Assembly (NCBI RefSeq): GCF_049562855.1
Contig: NZ_CP186925.1
Span: 2,232,001 to 2,296,000, forward strand
Direction: 5' to 3'
DNA from: Ruminococcus_C callidus
GTDB taxonomy: Bacteria; Bacillota; Clostridia; Oscillospirales; Ruminococcaceae
Length of the DNA stretch: 64,000 nucleotides
The notes beneath the pieces were generated by a model. That model saw only the letters and a program-made list of their open reading frames with translations, was not told the origin of the DNA and ran no database searches. Each line of letters opens with the position of its first letter. Within the stretch, counting starts at the first letter, position 1. A program made the translations under genes and the position numbers. Below, one piece after another: positions 35,644 through 44,102 of the stretch.

Positions 35644-36559
35644 ACTCCGTTCCAACCAGATCTTTGCGGTTCTGCTGGGCAGTGCCGCCTTTCCCCTGCT
35701 CTGCCGAACCGAGCCGTTCACCATTGAGGGCATTTTCGGGGCTGCCATTGCCACCGCGGTACAGCTGCTGCTCTGTATTCCCATACTGCTGCTCTATCGG
35801 ACAGGGTTCTGTTTTGGCGAATGTGCACGCAGGCACCGCATTCTGCCCCTGTGCTTTATTGTCTATCTGCTGTTTCGCGGCGGAACTTCCTTTGTCCAGT
35901 TACAGCAGACCTCACAGGAAATTTCCCTGCCCTTTTCGGAAAAGTTTCTGGCGGCGGCACTGATTGCACTGGTATGTCTGTACACCGTATCGCTGGGGAT
36001 CCAGACCATTGCCCGCAGCAGCACCATGATTCTGGGAATCCTGCTGATTACGCTGGCGATCATGTGTATTGGTGCCATTCCGCAGGCAGAACCGCAGAAT
36101 CTGGCACTCTCCCCCAACGATACCATTTGGAAAGGCTTTTTCCGCAGCATGACCACCGCAGACGAACTGCCGCTGCTGTTTCTGCTGCTGGACTTTTCCG
36201 AGAAGAAAACCTACCGCAGCATTGTGCCGGTATGGGTGGGAAAGTTCCTGCTGGGCAGCTATCTTTCCGTGCTGGGCATGGCAGTGCTGGGCAGCCGCAT
36301 GGCAAAAGCCAGCCACCCGTTTTTCGCCATTGTTTCCGTTTCCCAGCCCCTGAGCACCCAGCGTGCTGATGCCCTTTATATCTTGGTATTCGTCATGCTC
36401 TGCGTGCTGCGGATCACGCTGTTCGCCGTGCTGGCGGCACATCTGTTAAGGCTGTGCTTTCCGAAGCTGCGTTACACCAGTACCCTCTGTCTGCTGTCTA
36501 TGCTGGGCATTGCGGGGGCAGCTTCAAAAATTTCTGTTTCCGGTATCTGGGAGTTCTGA
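35636..36559 (+). CDS. gerAB: spore germination receptor subunit B (permease-like)
   Basis: The 307-residue membrane protein, with about nine or ten spans, belongs to the endospore-germination branch of the amino acid-polyamine-cation transporters. GerB subunits bind the germinant. It begins with MNKLRSNQIFAVLLGSAAF. It is somewhat shorter than the usual ~360 residues, but no break in frame is seen. It starts eight bases inside gerAA. Confidence 0.92.
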   Translation: MNKLRSNQIFAVLLGSAAFPLLCRTEPFTIEGIFGAAIATAVQLLLCIPILLLYRTGFCFGECARRHRILPLCFIVYLLFRGGTSFVQLQQTSQEISLPFSEKFLAAALIALVCLYTVSLGIQTIARSSTMILGILLITLAIMCIGAIPQAEPQNLALSPNDTIWKGFFRSMTTADELPLLFLLLDFSEKKTYRSIVPVWVGKFLLGSYLSVLGMAVLGSRMAKASHPFFAIVSVSQPLSTQRADALYILVFVMLCVLRITLFAVLAAHLLRLCFPKLRYTSTLCLLSMLGIAGAASKISVSGIWEF

Positions 36560-36604
36560 TCCGGTTCTGCTGCTGGCAACGCCCGAAAGGAGGAACTGTT
36601 TCCT

Positions 36605-37543
36605 ATGAAATATACCATTGCATTTCCGGCTGGATTGACTGCGGCAGTCCTGCTGCTCTGCACCGGCTGTGCCGCCACCCAAGTGCGGGACAGGGCATAT
36701 CTACAGGCGATCGAACTGCGATCTCCTGACACGCCGACGGTACTGCTGCACGACTTTCACGAATCAAAAGCGATTGCCTACGGCAAGGGCAGTTCCGTTT
36801 CTCAGGCAGTTGCCAACGCCGCCGTTCCGGTAGGAAAAACACTTTTTCTGGGGCATCTAGAACTGATTGCCTATGAAAATCCCGCATTTGGAGAACAGCT
36901 GGACGATCTGATGCAGCAGTACCGCCTGTCCCCCGCCTGCAAGGTGGCATGTTCCGCCGACGGCATCACCCTTGCACAGGAGGACACCACCAAAACCGTA
37001 GAACAGCTGCGGCAGGCGGAACACGCCGGACAGCTGCCGGAAACCGACCTGTTCACCATTCTGCGGGAATGGGACACGGCTTCCGGCACGGCACTGGTTC
37101 CCCTGATGACAGAGGACGGATTTTCCGCCGCCATTGCAACCAAAACGAACCTCTCCGCTGCCCTTTCTCCAGATGCGGTTTCCGGACTCTGCTGGCTCCG
37201 CGGGGACAATTATCCGGAACAGTTCTCCACAGAAAGCGGCAGCTACACTGTTTCGTCTGCCAAAACACAGCTTTCCGCGGAAAAACTGCCGGACGGATTC
37301 CACGTCACCGCCGCCATTTTCCTAGAAGGCGAGGGCGATTTTGAAGCGGCATCACAGGAGATCACAAGGCTGTGTCAGGCGGCATTTCGGGAAACCGTTT
37401 CCGAATATCACGCAGACGTGTTCGATGTGGAGCCATGCCTCTGGAGCCAGTGCTACAAGGATATGGAACAAAGCGACTGGAAAACTGCCGCAGGGCAGAT
37501 GCACTTTTCCGTACAGGTCAACCCGCACAAGAACATGCTCTGA
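36605..37543 (+). CDS. gerAC: spore germination receptor lipoprotein subunit C
   Basis: The 312-residue lipoprotein has signal peptide and lipobox LCTGC (Cys near residue 22). The GerC-type fold follows, with RDRAYLQAIEL in place of the usual early motif, and a C-terminal W-Q-Y-KDMEQSDWK segment. It is about 50 residues shorter than typical GerAC. It lies 45 bases after gerAB behind AAAGGAGG. Identification rests on position and lipoprotein signal as much as on motifs. Confidence 0.87.
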   Translation: MKYTIAFPAGLTAAVLLLCTGCAATQVRDRAYLQAIELRSPDTPTVLLHDFHESKAIAYGKGSSVSQAVANAAVPVGKTLFLGHLELIAYENPAFGEQLDDLMQQYRLSPACKVACSADGITLAQEDTTKTVEQLRQAEHAGQLPETDLFTILREWDTASGTALVPLMTEDGFSAAIATKTNLSAALSPDAVSGLCWLRGDNYPEQFSTESGSYTVSSAKTQLSAEKLPDGFHVTAAIFLEGEGDFEAASQEITRLCQAAFRETVSEYHADVFDVEPCLWSQCYKDMEQSDWKTAAGQMHFSVQVNPHKNML

Positions 37544-37550
37544 AATCAAA

Positions 37551-37587
37551 AAGGACGCTTCCGCCGAAACGGAAACGTCCTCTTTTT
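37551..37587 (+). terminator. terminator of the ger operon
   Basis: Stem GGACG-TTCCG with CGGAA-CGTCC and one C-A mismatch, followed by a T run. Confidence 0.8.
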
Positions 37588-37629
37588 ATGCAATCACGCA
37601 ATTATTTTTTATGCCAGAAAAAATGTTCC

Positions 37630-39465
37630 TTACTTTGCAGCCTTCTTGATGCGGTCTTCCAGCTTATCCAGCTGTTCGTACAGAGCAGCCGGAATGTTGC
37701 CGCCCTTAGCCTTGATGTCTTCATCATAGTATCTACGCATCTCGGTGATCTCAGATTCCCACTTATCCATATCCAGCTTCAGCAGGTCTGCGATGTCATC
37801 GGAAGTGAACTGCTTGCCCTCGTAAACCAGACCGTCAACGTTGATGTCCTCAGCCTTCGGCTCATAGCCGATCGGAGTTTCAACAGCGTCTACAGTGCCT
37901 TCGCAACGCTTGATGATCCAGTCCAGAACACGCATGTTGTCGCCGAAGCCCGGCCACAGGAAGTTGCCTTCATCGTCGGTCTTGAACCAGTTTACGTTGA
38001 AGATCTTCGGAGCCTTGTCGCCCAGCTTTTCGCCCATTTCCAGCCAGTGTGCCCAGTAGTCACCTACGTTGTAACCGATGAACGGCTTCATAGCCATCGG
38101 GTCGTGACGCAGAACGCCGACTGCACCGGTAGCAGCTGCGGTTGTTTCAGAAGAAACAGCAGAACCCATATAGGTGCCGTGTGTCCAGTCGAAGGACTGA
38201 TATACCAGCGGAGTGGTAGATGCACGACGACCGCCGAAGATGATTGCGGAGATCGGTACACCTTCCGGATTGTTGAATTCCGGAGAGAGGCACGGGCAGT
38301 TCTTTGCCGGAGAGGTGAATCTGGAGTTCGGGTGAGCCAGCTTGCCGCCTTCAGCGATGAATTCCGGACCATTTACCTTCTTGCCAGTCCACTCAGTTGC
38401 GTCAACCGGCGGATTCTTATCCAGCTTTTCCCACCAAACAGTGTTGTCTGCATTGTTCAGAGCAACGTTGGTGAAGATCGTGTCAGACTTGGTGCAAGCC
38501 AGAGCGTTCGGGTTGGAGTGGTCATTGGTACCCGGAGCAACACCGAAGAAACCATTCTCCGGATTGATTGCATACAGTCTGCCGTCCTTGCCCGGCTTCA
38601 TCCAGGCGATGTCGTCGCCGACTGTGAATACCTTATAGCCATTCTTCTTATAACCCTCCGGCGGGATCAGCATAGCCAGATTGGTCTTACCGCAAGCAGA
38701 CGGGAAAGCAGCAGTGATATACTTGGTTTCGCCGTTCGGCTTCTGAACGCCCAGGATCAGCATGTGTTCAGCCATCCAGCCTTCGTTCTTGCCCTGGAAG
38801 GAAGCGATACGCAGAGCGAAGCACTTCTTGCCCAGCAGAACGTTGCCGCCGTAAGCGGAGTTGATGGACCAGATCGTGTTTTCTTCCGGGAACTGTACGA
38901 TATAACGCTTTTCCGGATCAACATCTGCCTTGGAGTGCAGACCACGAACGAAGTCGTTGGAGGTGTCACCCAGATTCTTAAATGCATCTGCACCCATACG
39001 AGTCATGATGTTCATGTTCAGAACAACATAGATGGAGTCAGTCAGCTCAACGCCAACCTTTGCCAGCGGAGAACCGATCGGACCCATAGAATACGGGATC
39101 ACGTACATGGTTCTGCCCTTCATTACGCCGTCATACAGCGGAATGAGCTTTGCCTTCATTTCTTCCGGATCCATCCAGTTGTTGGTCGGACCTGCACCTT
39201 CCTTTGTCTTAGAGCAGATAAAGGTACGATCCTCTACACGAGCAACGTCGTTCGGGAGTGTGCGATGATACAGACAGCCCGGCAGCTTGTCCGGATTCAG
39301 CTTGTACATCTTGTCATGATTGCCTTCCGGCAGAGAAGTTACTTCTTCTGTCAGTGCATCCAGCTGTTCTTTAGAACCGTCGATCCATACGACCTTAGCC
39401 GGCTTTGTCAGAGCGACCATTTCGTCGACCCACTGCAGCACATTCTTGTTGTTAGTCAATGCCAT
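37630..39465 (-). CDS. pckG: phosphoenolpyruvate carboxykinase (GTP)
   Basis: Start ATG 39465 lies eight bases after GGAGG, giving 611 residues, the normal length for the GTP-dependent family. It has the P-loop with the reactive Cys (FPSACGKTNLAM near 280), the GPTNNWMDP substrate region near 110, and IVQFPEENTIWSINS. It interconverts oxaloacetate and PEP with GTP. In ruminal and gut fermenters it often runs toward oxaloacetate for succinate formation. It is a single gene with a good promoter. The coding sequence uses a narrow set of codons, as expected for a highly expressed enzyme. Confidence 0.96.
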   Translation of the reverse strand: MALTNNKNVLQWVDEMVALTKPAKVVWIDGSKEQLDALTEEVTSLPEGNHDKMYKLNPDKLPGCLYHRTLPNDVARVEDRTFICSKTKEGAGPTNNWMDPEEMKAKLIPLYDGVMKGRTMYVIPYSMGPIGSPLAKVGVELTDSIYVVLNMNIMTRMGADAFKNLGDTSNDFVRGLHSKADVDPEKRYIVQFPEENTIWSINSAYGGNVLLGKKCFALRIASFQGKNEGWMAEHMLILGVQKPNGETKYITAAFPSACGKTNLAMLIPPEGYKKNGYKVFTVGDDIAWMKPGKDGRLYAINPENGFFGVAPGTNDHSNPNALACTKSDTIFTNVALNNADNTVWWEKLDKNPPVDATEWTGKKVNGPEFIAEGGKLAHPNSRFTSPAKNCPCLSPEFNNPEGVPISAIIFGGRRASTTPLVYQSFDWTHGTYMGSAVSSETTAAATGAVGVLRHDPMAMKPFIGYNVGDYWAHWLEMGEKLGDKAPKIFNVNWFKTDDEGNFLWPGFGDNMRVLDWIIKRCEGTVDAVETPIGYEPKAEDINVDGLVYEGKQFTSDDIADLLKLDMDKWESEITEMRRYYDEDIKAKGGNIPAALYEQLDKLEDRIKKAAK

Positions 39466-39547
39466 TGGTACTACCTCCTGATAATTTGCAGCAATCTCAT
39501 TGCATGCTTTTTTTGGGGAACTTCTTGCAAAATTCTCCAACACTTTT

Positions 39548-39576
39548 ATTATACCCAAATTCGCCTGTCATGTCAA
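39548..39576 (-). promoter_or_regulatory. promoter of pckG
   Basis: On the minus strand, TTGACA (39576-39571), 17 bases, TATAAT (39553-39548): the consensus boxes and spacing, fitting strong expression. Confidence 0.85.
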
Positions 39577-39662
39577 GCAGTTTCTGCAAAAAGCCACTAA
39601 TTTTCAAAATGCGTTCATGAAACAGAATCATCTGTTTTCGACACGTGGACAAAATATGGCAG

Positions 39663-39834
39663 GTCAATACCGCACAAAGATTGTGCGACAGATGCGTCGT
39701 CAAATTTTTCGTCAGATGAAACAAAAAGCGGAGTGAATACTGGATGTATTCACGAGCATTTTTGTGAAATATGACGGGAAATTTGCAAGCAGATGGCGTG
39801 CAAAGTCGCCAGACGCTCTTTGTGCGGTATTGCC
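39663..39834. mobile_element. MITE-like element, copy 5 (172 bp)
   Basis: Full-length copy; the second base is T instead of G. Duplications are GCAG (39659-39662 and 39835-39838). It lies between the divergent pckG and dus promoters. Confidence 0.88.
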
Positions 39835-39907
39835 GCAGGTATCCAACAGAATTACCGGCGGCAGTTCAGGCACTGTGCAGACATTTTCGAGATTTTCAAA
39901 ATCCCCG

Positions 39908-39936
39908 TTTACATTCCGCCAAAACTATGTTATAAT
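39908..39936 (+). promoter_or_regulatory. promoter of dus
   Basis: TTTACA (39908-39913), 17 bases, TATAAT (39931-39936). Confidence 0.8.
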
Positions 39937-39940
39937 ATAG

Positions 39941-39957
39941 GGCAACACCGCACAAAG
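39941..39957. repeat. solitary MITE terminal repeat
   Basis: GGCAACACCGCACAAAG matches one terminal repeat of the MITE family, intermediate between the two subfamilies. No second end follows. It lies at the transcription start of dus. Confidence 0.6.
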
Positions 39958-39986
39958 TATCAAACATTATCATAAGGAGAACCCTC

Positions 39987-40994
39987 ATGCAGACAATACA
40001 AACCGCATTCACCCTCGGAAAGACCGCCCTGCCCCGCACGGCAATTCTGGCACCAATGGCAGGCGTTGCCGACCGTGCCTACCGGCTGCTCTGCCGCAGC
40101 TTCGGGGCAGCTGCCACCGTCAGCGAAATGGTTTCCGTCAAGGGGCTGTGCTACGGGGACAAAGGCTCCGCAGAACTCTGCACCATTACCGAGCCGGAAC
40201 GCCCCATGGGCTTGCAGCTGTTCGGCAGCGAGCCGGAATTCGTGGGAAAAGCCGCCGCACTGGTGCAGCAGTACGAACCGGACTGGATCGACATCAACAT
40301 GGGCTGTCCGGTACATAAGGTAGTTGCCACCGGTGCAGGAAGTGCCCTGATGCGGAACATTCCGCTGGCACAGGAGATCGTGCGGGCTGCCGTGCGGGAG
40401 AGCAGCGTACCGGTCACAGTCAAGTTCCGGCTGGGCTGGGACGAGAACAGCATCAACGCCGTCCCCTTTGCACAGGCAATGGAAGCTGCCGGTGCCGCCG
40501 CAATTACCGTACACGGCAGAACCAAATCCCAGCTGTACAGCGGCAAAGCCGACTGGAACGCCATTCGGGAAGTCAAGCAGGCAGTGTCCATTCCCGTCAT
40601 CGGCAACGGCGATGTGCAGACTGCGGCGGAGTGCCTTGCACTGTATGAGCAGACCGGCTGTGATCTGGTCATGGCAGGACGGGGCACCTATGGGAATCCG
40701 TTTCTGTTTCGGGAGATTCAGGCGGCAATGTCCGGCGAACTGGTAGTGCCGCCTACGCTGGAAGAACGCATGGAAACCATGCTCCGGCATGTGCGGCTGA
40801 TTCTGGAATGCAATCCCCAGAAGCCGCCGGAGATCGCCATTCGCGATGCCCGAAAGCATGCGGCGTGGTACATGACCGGACTCTATGGGGCAGCACAGTT
40901 TCGGGCAAGATGCTACCACCTGGATTCTTACGCCGCCGCACAACAGCTGGCGGAAGATTTTTTGCAGCTGCAAAAACAGCACCATGAAAAATAG
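39987..40994 (+). CDS. dus: tRNA-dihydrouridine synthase
   Basis: The 335-residue flavoenzyme reduces uridine in the tRNA D-loop with NADPH. It has the FMN-barrel start APMAGVADRAYR, the family motif DINMGCPVHKV near residue 97 (the catalytic Cys normally in this region is in MGCP), then the HGRTKSQ and GNGDV motifs. It is DusB-like in length. An AAGGAG lies ten bases before ATG 39987. It is a single gene with its own promoter and terminator. Confidence 0.95.
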   Translation: MQTIQTAFTLGKTALPRTAILAPMAGVADRAYRLLCRSFGAAATVSEMVSVKGLCYGDKGSAELCTITEPERPMGLQLFGSEPEFVGKAAALVQQYEPDWIDINMGCPVHKVVATGAGSALMRNIPLAQEIVRAAVRESSVPVTVKFRLGWDENSINAVPFAQAMEAAGAAAITVHGRTKSQLYSGKADWNAIREVKQAVSIPVIGNGDVQTAAECLALYEQTGCDLVMAGRGTYGNPFLFREIQAAMSGELVVPPTLEERMETMLRHVRLILECNPQKPPEIAIRDARKHAAWYMTGLYGAAQFRARCYHLDSYAAAQQLAEDFLQLQKQHHEK

Positions 40995-41003
40995 AAAAAC
41001 ACG

Positions 41004-41038
41004 AAAGGCAGTGGGAAAGAATTCCCGCTGCCTTTTTT
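41004..41038. terminator. bidirectional terminator of dus and pnuC
   Basis: Stem AAAGGCAG-GGGAA with TTCCC-CTGCCTTT, six T residues on the plus strand and a looser T run on the minus strand. It lies between convergent genes. Confidence 0.82.
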
Positions 41039-41063
41039 AGAATCATTCCATGAGAAAGAGAAA

Positions 41064-41741
41064 CTACCCCTGCACTGCTTCCCGCTTTTTCCAGCTGACA
41101 AACCCGTACAGGTCATTCAGAAAGAAAATCGCAAAGTTCACTGCCACCGGGATATACGCCGGATTTTTCAGCGATGCCAGCACCCACAGCACGATCAGCA
41201 CAATATCGTTCATGGCATACCCCAACGCATAATAAGAGGAACGCAGCATGGTTAGCGATGCCGCCAGGAAACTGGTGGTAACGGAAATGGTACTGAACAC
41301 GATATTCGGCGTATCCAGCATGTGCAAAATGTAGTAAAACGCCGCAGTTACCGCCACGCTGAAAACAGAAAGCCCCGCAATATGTTTCCGGTTCAGCTTC
41401 TGGATCTCCACTTCGTTTCCGTTTTTTGACGGGTTCCGGATCCACGTGATCGTAGACCAGACCGCCATGGGCATGGTCATGCCCAGATAAGTAATCATCT
41501 CACCCCAGTAGCGGAACCGCCACGAAATGATGCCGTACAGAATGCTGAACACGATCATCAGAATCTGTGCCCAGACGTTTCCCTTTGCGGCAAAGATCAG
41601 CGAAGTAATGCCCACACAGACGGCAACCAGTGTCAGAACGTCCACACTGCCGGATACCAGATTGGAAAGAATGACGATCAACAGCGATCCCAGCCAGAGG
41701 AGCCATTCCTTTTTGGTAAGGTCTTGTATTGGATTATGCAT
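41064..41741 (-). CDS. pnuC: PnuC-family nicotinamide riboside transporter
   Basis: The 225-residue protein has seven or eight membrane spans. It has the PnuC ligand-facing motifs: WRFRYWGEMITYLG near residue 76, WSTITWIRNP near 95, and the late NDLYGFVSW near 210. PnuC proteins take up nicotinamide riboside by facilitated diffusion, a salvage route to NAD that complements nadA. AAAGGAG lies eight bases before ATG 41741. A MITE sits within a few bases of that site, so the leader must run through the MITE or start inside it. The gene is in line with, but separated from, the cobalamin operon end. Confidence 0.92.
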   Translation of the reverse strand: MHNPIQDLTKKEWLLWLGSLLIVILSNLVSGSVDVLTLVAVCVGITSLIFAAKGNVWAQILMIVFSILYGIISWRFRYWGEMITYLGMTMPMAVWSTITWIRNPSKNGNEVEIQKLNRKHIAGLSVFSVAVTAAFYYILHMLDTPNIVFSTISVTTSFLAASLTMLRSSYYALGYAMNDIVLIVLWVLASLKNPAYIPVAVNFAIFFLNDLYGFVSWKKREAVQG

Positions 41742-41757
41742 CAGAGATCTCCTTTAT

Positions 41758-41929
41758 GGCAATACCGCACAAAGATTGTGCGACAGATGCGTCGTCAAAT
41801 TTTTCGTCAGATGAAACAAAAAGCGGAGTGAATACTTGATGTATTCACGAGCATTTTTGTGAAATATGACGGGAAATTTGCAAGCAGATGGCGTGCAAAG
41901 TCGCCAGACGCTCTTTGTGCGGTATTGCC
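41758..41929. mobile_element. MITE-like element, copy 6 (172 bp)
   Basis: Full-length copy. Duplications are TTAT (41754-41757 and 41930-41933). The left duplication touches the ribosome site of pnuC. Confidence 0.88.
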
Positions 41930-41984
41930 TTATATATTATATTTTGTGTTTGTGCTGAAAATTTCTCCGGTTCCAATTCTGTTT

Positions 41985-42614
41985 TTACCGGTACAGCTGA
42001 TACAGCAACGCATTACAGATCGCCGCCGCCACATTGCTGCCGCCCTTTCGCCCCTTTGCCACAATATATGGCACCTGCTCCTGTGCCATGATCAGTTCCT
42101 TGGCTTCCACCACGTTGACAAACCCCACCGGCACGCCGATGATCAGCTTCGGCAGCAGCTTTCCTGCACGAATCAGTTCGTCCAGTTGTATCAGAGCTGT
42201 CGGGGCATTTCCCACTGCAAAAATCAAGTCCCCGTCCAGCCGGCATGCCTTTTCCATGGAAACCATTGCCCGCGTCACACCACGCACTCTGGCTTCCTCT
42301 GCCACGTCTGCATCGGACATGAAACAATACGCTTCGCACCCCAGCCCGTGGAGTGAACGCTTATTGATGCCGGAAAGTGCCATATTGGTATCCGTCACAA
42401 TGTGTGCTCCCCTTTGCAGGGCTTCCAGTGCAGACGACACGGCATTTTCCGAAAAGCACAGATTTTCCGTGTAATCGAAATCGGCAGTCGTGTGGATCAC
42501 CCGCTTGAGAATGCTCCGTTCCGGCTCCGGCAGTGTTACGCCGGTGAGGTGTTCCTCGATGATCGCCATGCTTCTCGCTTCAATGTCCATGGGTTTCTGA
42601 TAGATCGGTTCCAT
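41985..42614 (-). CDS. cbiC: cobalt-precorrin-8 methylmutase
   Basis: Start ATG 42614 follows GGAGGA, giving 209 residues. CbiC moves the C11 methyl to C12 to give cobyrinic acid. Motifs seen are RVIHTTADFDY near residue 40, with the catalytic His, and VGNAPTAL and GVPVGFVN later. It overlaps cbiJ by 35 bases and is the last gene of the long cobalamin transcript. Confidence 0.95.
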   Translation of the reverse strand: MEPIYQKPMDIEARSMAIIEEHLTGVTLPEPERSILKRVIHTTADFDYTENLCFSENAVSSALEALQRGAHIVTDTNMALSGINKRSLHGLGCEAYCFMSDADVAEEARVRGVTRAMVSMEKACRLDGDLIFAVGNAPTALIQLDELIRAGKLLPKLIIGVPVGFVNVVEAKELIMAQEQVPYIVAKGRKGGSNVAAAICNALLYQLYR

Positions 42615-43353
42615 AAAAATTCCTCCGGTACTGCTGCAATTGTGTTGCGACCTCTGCAATGGTGTGAACGGATTCCTCCGGTGCCGTGATCAGCACCACC
42701 GGAATCTGCATGGTCTTTGCTGCTGCAATTTTTTCTGCTACGCCGCCGCGTTTGCCGCTGTCCTTGGAAACCAGTACAGCAATCTGATATTCCCGCAGCA
42801 GCTTCTCCGTGTCCGCCTGCGAAAAAGGCGGCTTGGCATAGATACAATGTGCCTGAAACGGCTCCGTCAGGCGGCGGGAATCCGGTGTGTCCAGAATCCT
42901 CGCCCACCCCCGCACCGCAAATTCCGGCACATTTTCCGCATAAAATGAAAGGGTGTTTCCACCGGTGGTCAGCAAAATGTTTCCGGAAATTCCGGCGAGA
43001 TAAGCTGCCGCCGCTTCTTTGGAATCCACCGGCACCAGCTTGTCATAGGCATACGTCATCTTCTGCCGTCCCAGCCGAAAATAAGGCAGCTGCAATTCGG
43101 TGCAGACCTGCCGCACGGTTTTTGTCACTTCCTGTGCAAAGGGGTGGGACGCATCAACCACGGCATGCATACCGCGGAGAGCCTGCCGGAACCCTTCCGT
43201 GTCCAGCCGTCCCACATGCACGGTGCAGTGCTGTCCCGCCAGAATTTCTTTCCCGTATGCCGTAGCAGCAAAGGCGGTGACAGTATCTTCCGCCGGCAGT
43301 GCCGCGATCAGTTCCGTAGCTTCGCTGGTTCCGGCAATGACAGCGATCTTCAA
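42580..43353 (-). CDS. cbiJ: cobalt-precorrin-6A reductase
   Basis: CbiJ/CobK reduces the macrocycle with NADPH. The 257-residue protein starts best at TTG 43353, which has GGAGG seven bases upstream and overlaps the cbiH stop by four bases (TTGA). A GTG three bases earlier is the alternative. Visible motifs are IAVIAGTSEA at the start, DASHPFA near 90, and LTTGGNTL and VSKDSG later. The overlaps on both sides show tight translational coupling. Confidence 0.93.
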   Translation of the reverse strand: MKIAVIAGTSEATELIAALPAEDTVTAFAATAYGKEILAGQHCTVHVGRLDTEGFRQALRGMHAVVDASHPFAQEVTKTVRQVCTELQLPYFRLGRQKMTYAYDKLVPVDSKEAAAAYLAGISGNILLTTGGNTLSFYAENVPEFAVRGWARILDTPDSRRLTEPFQAHCIYAKPPFSQADTEKLLREYQIAVLVSKDSGKRGGVAEKIAAAKTMQIPVVLITAPEESVHTIAEVATQLQQYRRNFYGTDLSETHGH

Positions 43354-44102
43354 CACGATTCCTCCCGTCTGACACAATAGCCGCGGGGCGTGATCATTTT
43401 GCCGTTCTGCACATAGGTCTGGGAATTGCCCACCAGCACCACACAGAACATATCCACCGGTTCTTCCGGCAGCTTTTCCAGCGTGGTGATCCAGGCCCGT
43501 TTCCCTTCCCGTCCCGCATTCCGGACAATGCCCACCGGTGTTTCCGGCTTGCGGTGCTGCTGTATCAGCTTTGCCGCTTCTGCCAGATACGCCGTGCGGG
43601 AACGGGATTTAGGATTATAAAGGCAGATGACAAAATCCGCCTCCGCCGCCAGTGCGACCCGCCGGTAGATCTGTTCCAGCGGTGTCATGCAGTCGCTCAG
43701 GCTGATAACGGCAAAGTCGTGCATCAGCGGTGCTCCCAGCACTGCCGCCGCCGCACTGGCAGCCGTGACACCGGCAACGGCAATTACTTCCACATCTGCC
43801 TGCATCTCCGCTGCAATTTCCAGCAGCACCCCAGCCATGCCGTAAATACCGCTGTCGCCGCTGGAAACCAGAGCTACTGTTTTTCCGGTCAATGCCGCTT
43901 CCACCGCAGCACGGCAGCGGTCTGCTTCTTTCCGCATGGGAGTGGCATAATATTGCAGTTCGGGGAACTGCTTTTCCAGCAGGCGGACGTATGTGGTGTA
44001 GCCCACGACCAGATCTGCCTGTGTCATAGCATCCACTGCCTGCTGTGTCATATACGGACGTTCTCCGGGTCCAAACCCGACAACATAAATTTTCGGTTTC
44101 AT
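43350..44102 (-). CDS. cbiH: cobalt-precorrin-3B C17-methyltransferase
   Basis: Start ATG 44102 after GGAAGGAG, giving 250 residues, the size of CbiH/CobJ. It has the tetrapyrrole methylase fold: VVGFGPGERPYMT near residue 8, SSGDSGIYGMAG near 85, and CLYNPKSRSR near 178. It uses S-adenosylmethionine and causes ring contraction. It is a stand-alone protein, not fused to CbiG or CbiF as in some bacteria. Four-base overlaps with cbiG and cbiJ. Confidence 0.95.
   Translation of the reverse strand: MKPKIYVVGFGPGERPYMTQQAVDAMTQADLVVGYTTYVRLLEKQFPELQYYATPMRKEADRCRAAVEAALTGKTVALVSSGDSGIYGMAGVLLEIAAEMQADVEVIAVAGVTAASAAAAVLGAPLMHDFAVISLSDCMTPLEQIYRRVALAAEADFVICLYNPKSRSRTAYLAEAAKLIQQHRKPETPVGIVRNAGREGKRAWITTLEKLPEEPVDMFCVVLVGNSQTYVQNGKMITPRGYCVRREESC

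Noticed and set aside
37372..39600. Long plus-strand frame opposite pckG
   Set aside because: Caused by the restricted codon use of the highly expressed pckG. The minus-strand product is a full-length PEP carboxykinase.
41859..42356. Reading frames starting inside MITE copies (here and at 6699, 22326, 39500, 62422)
   Set aside because: The same short peptides recur wherever the repeat occurs and run on into unrelated sequence. They are repeat artefacts.
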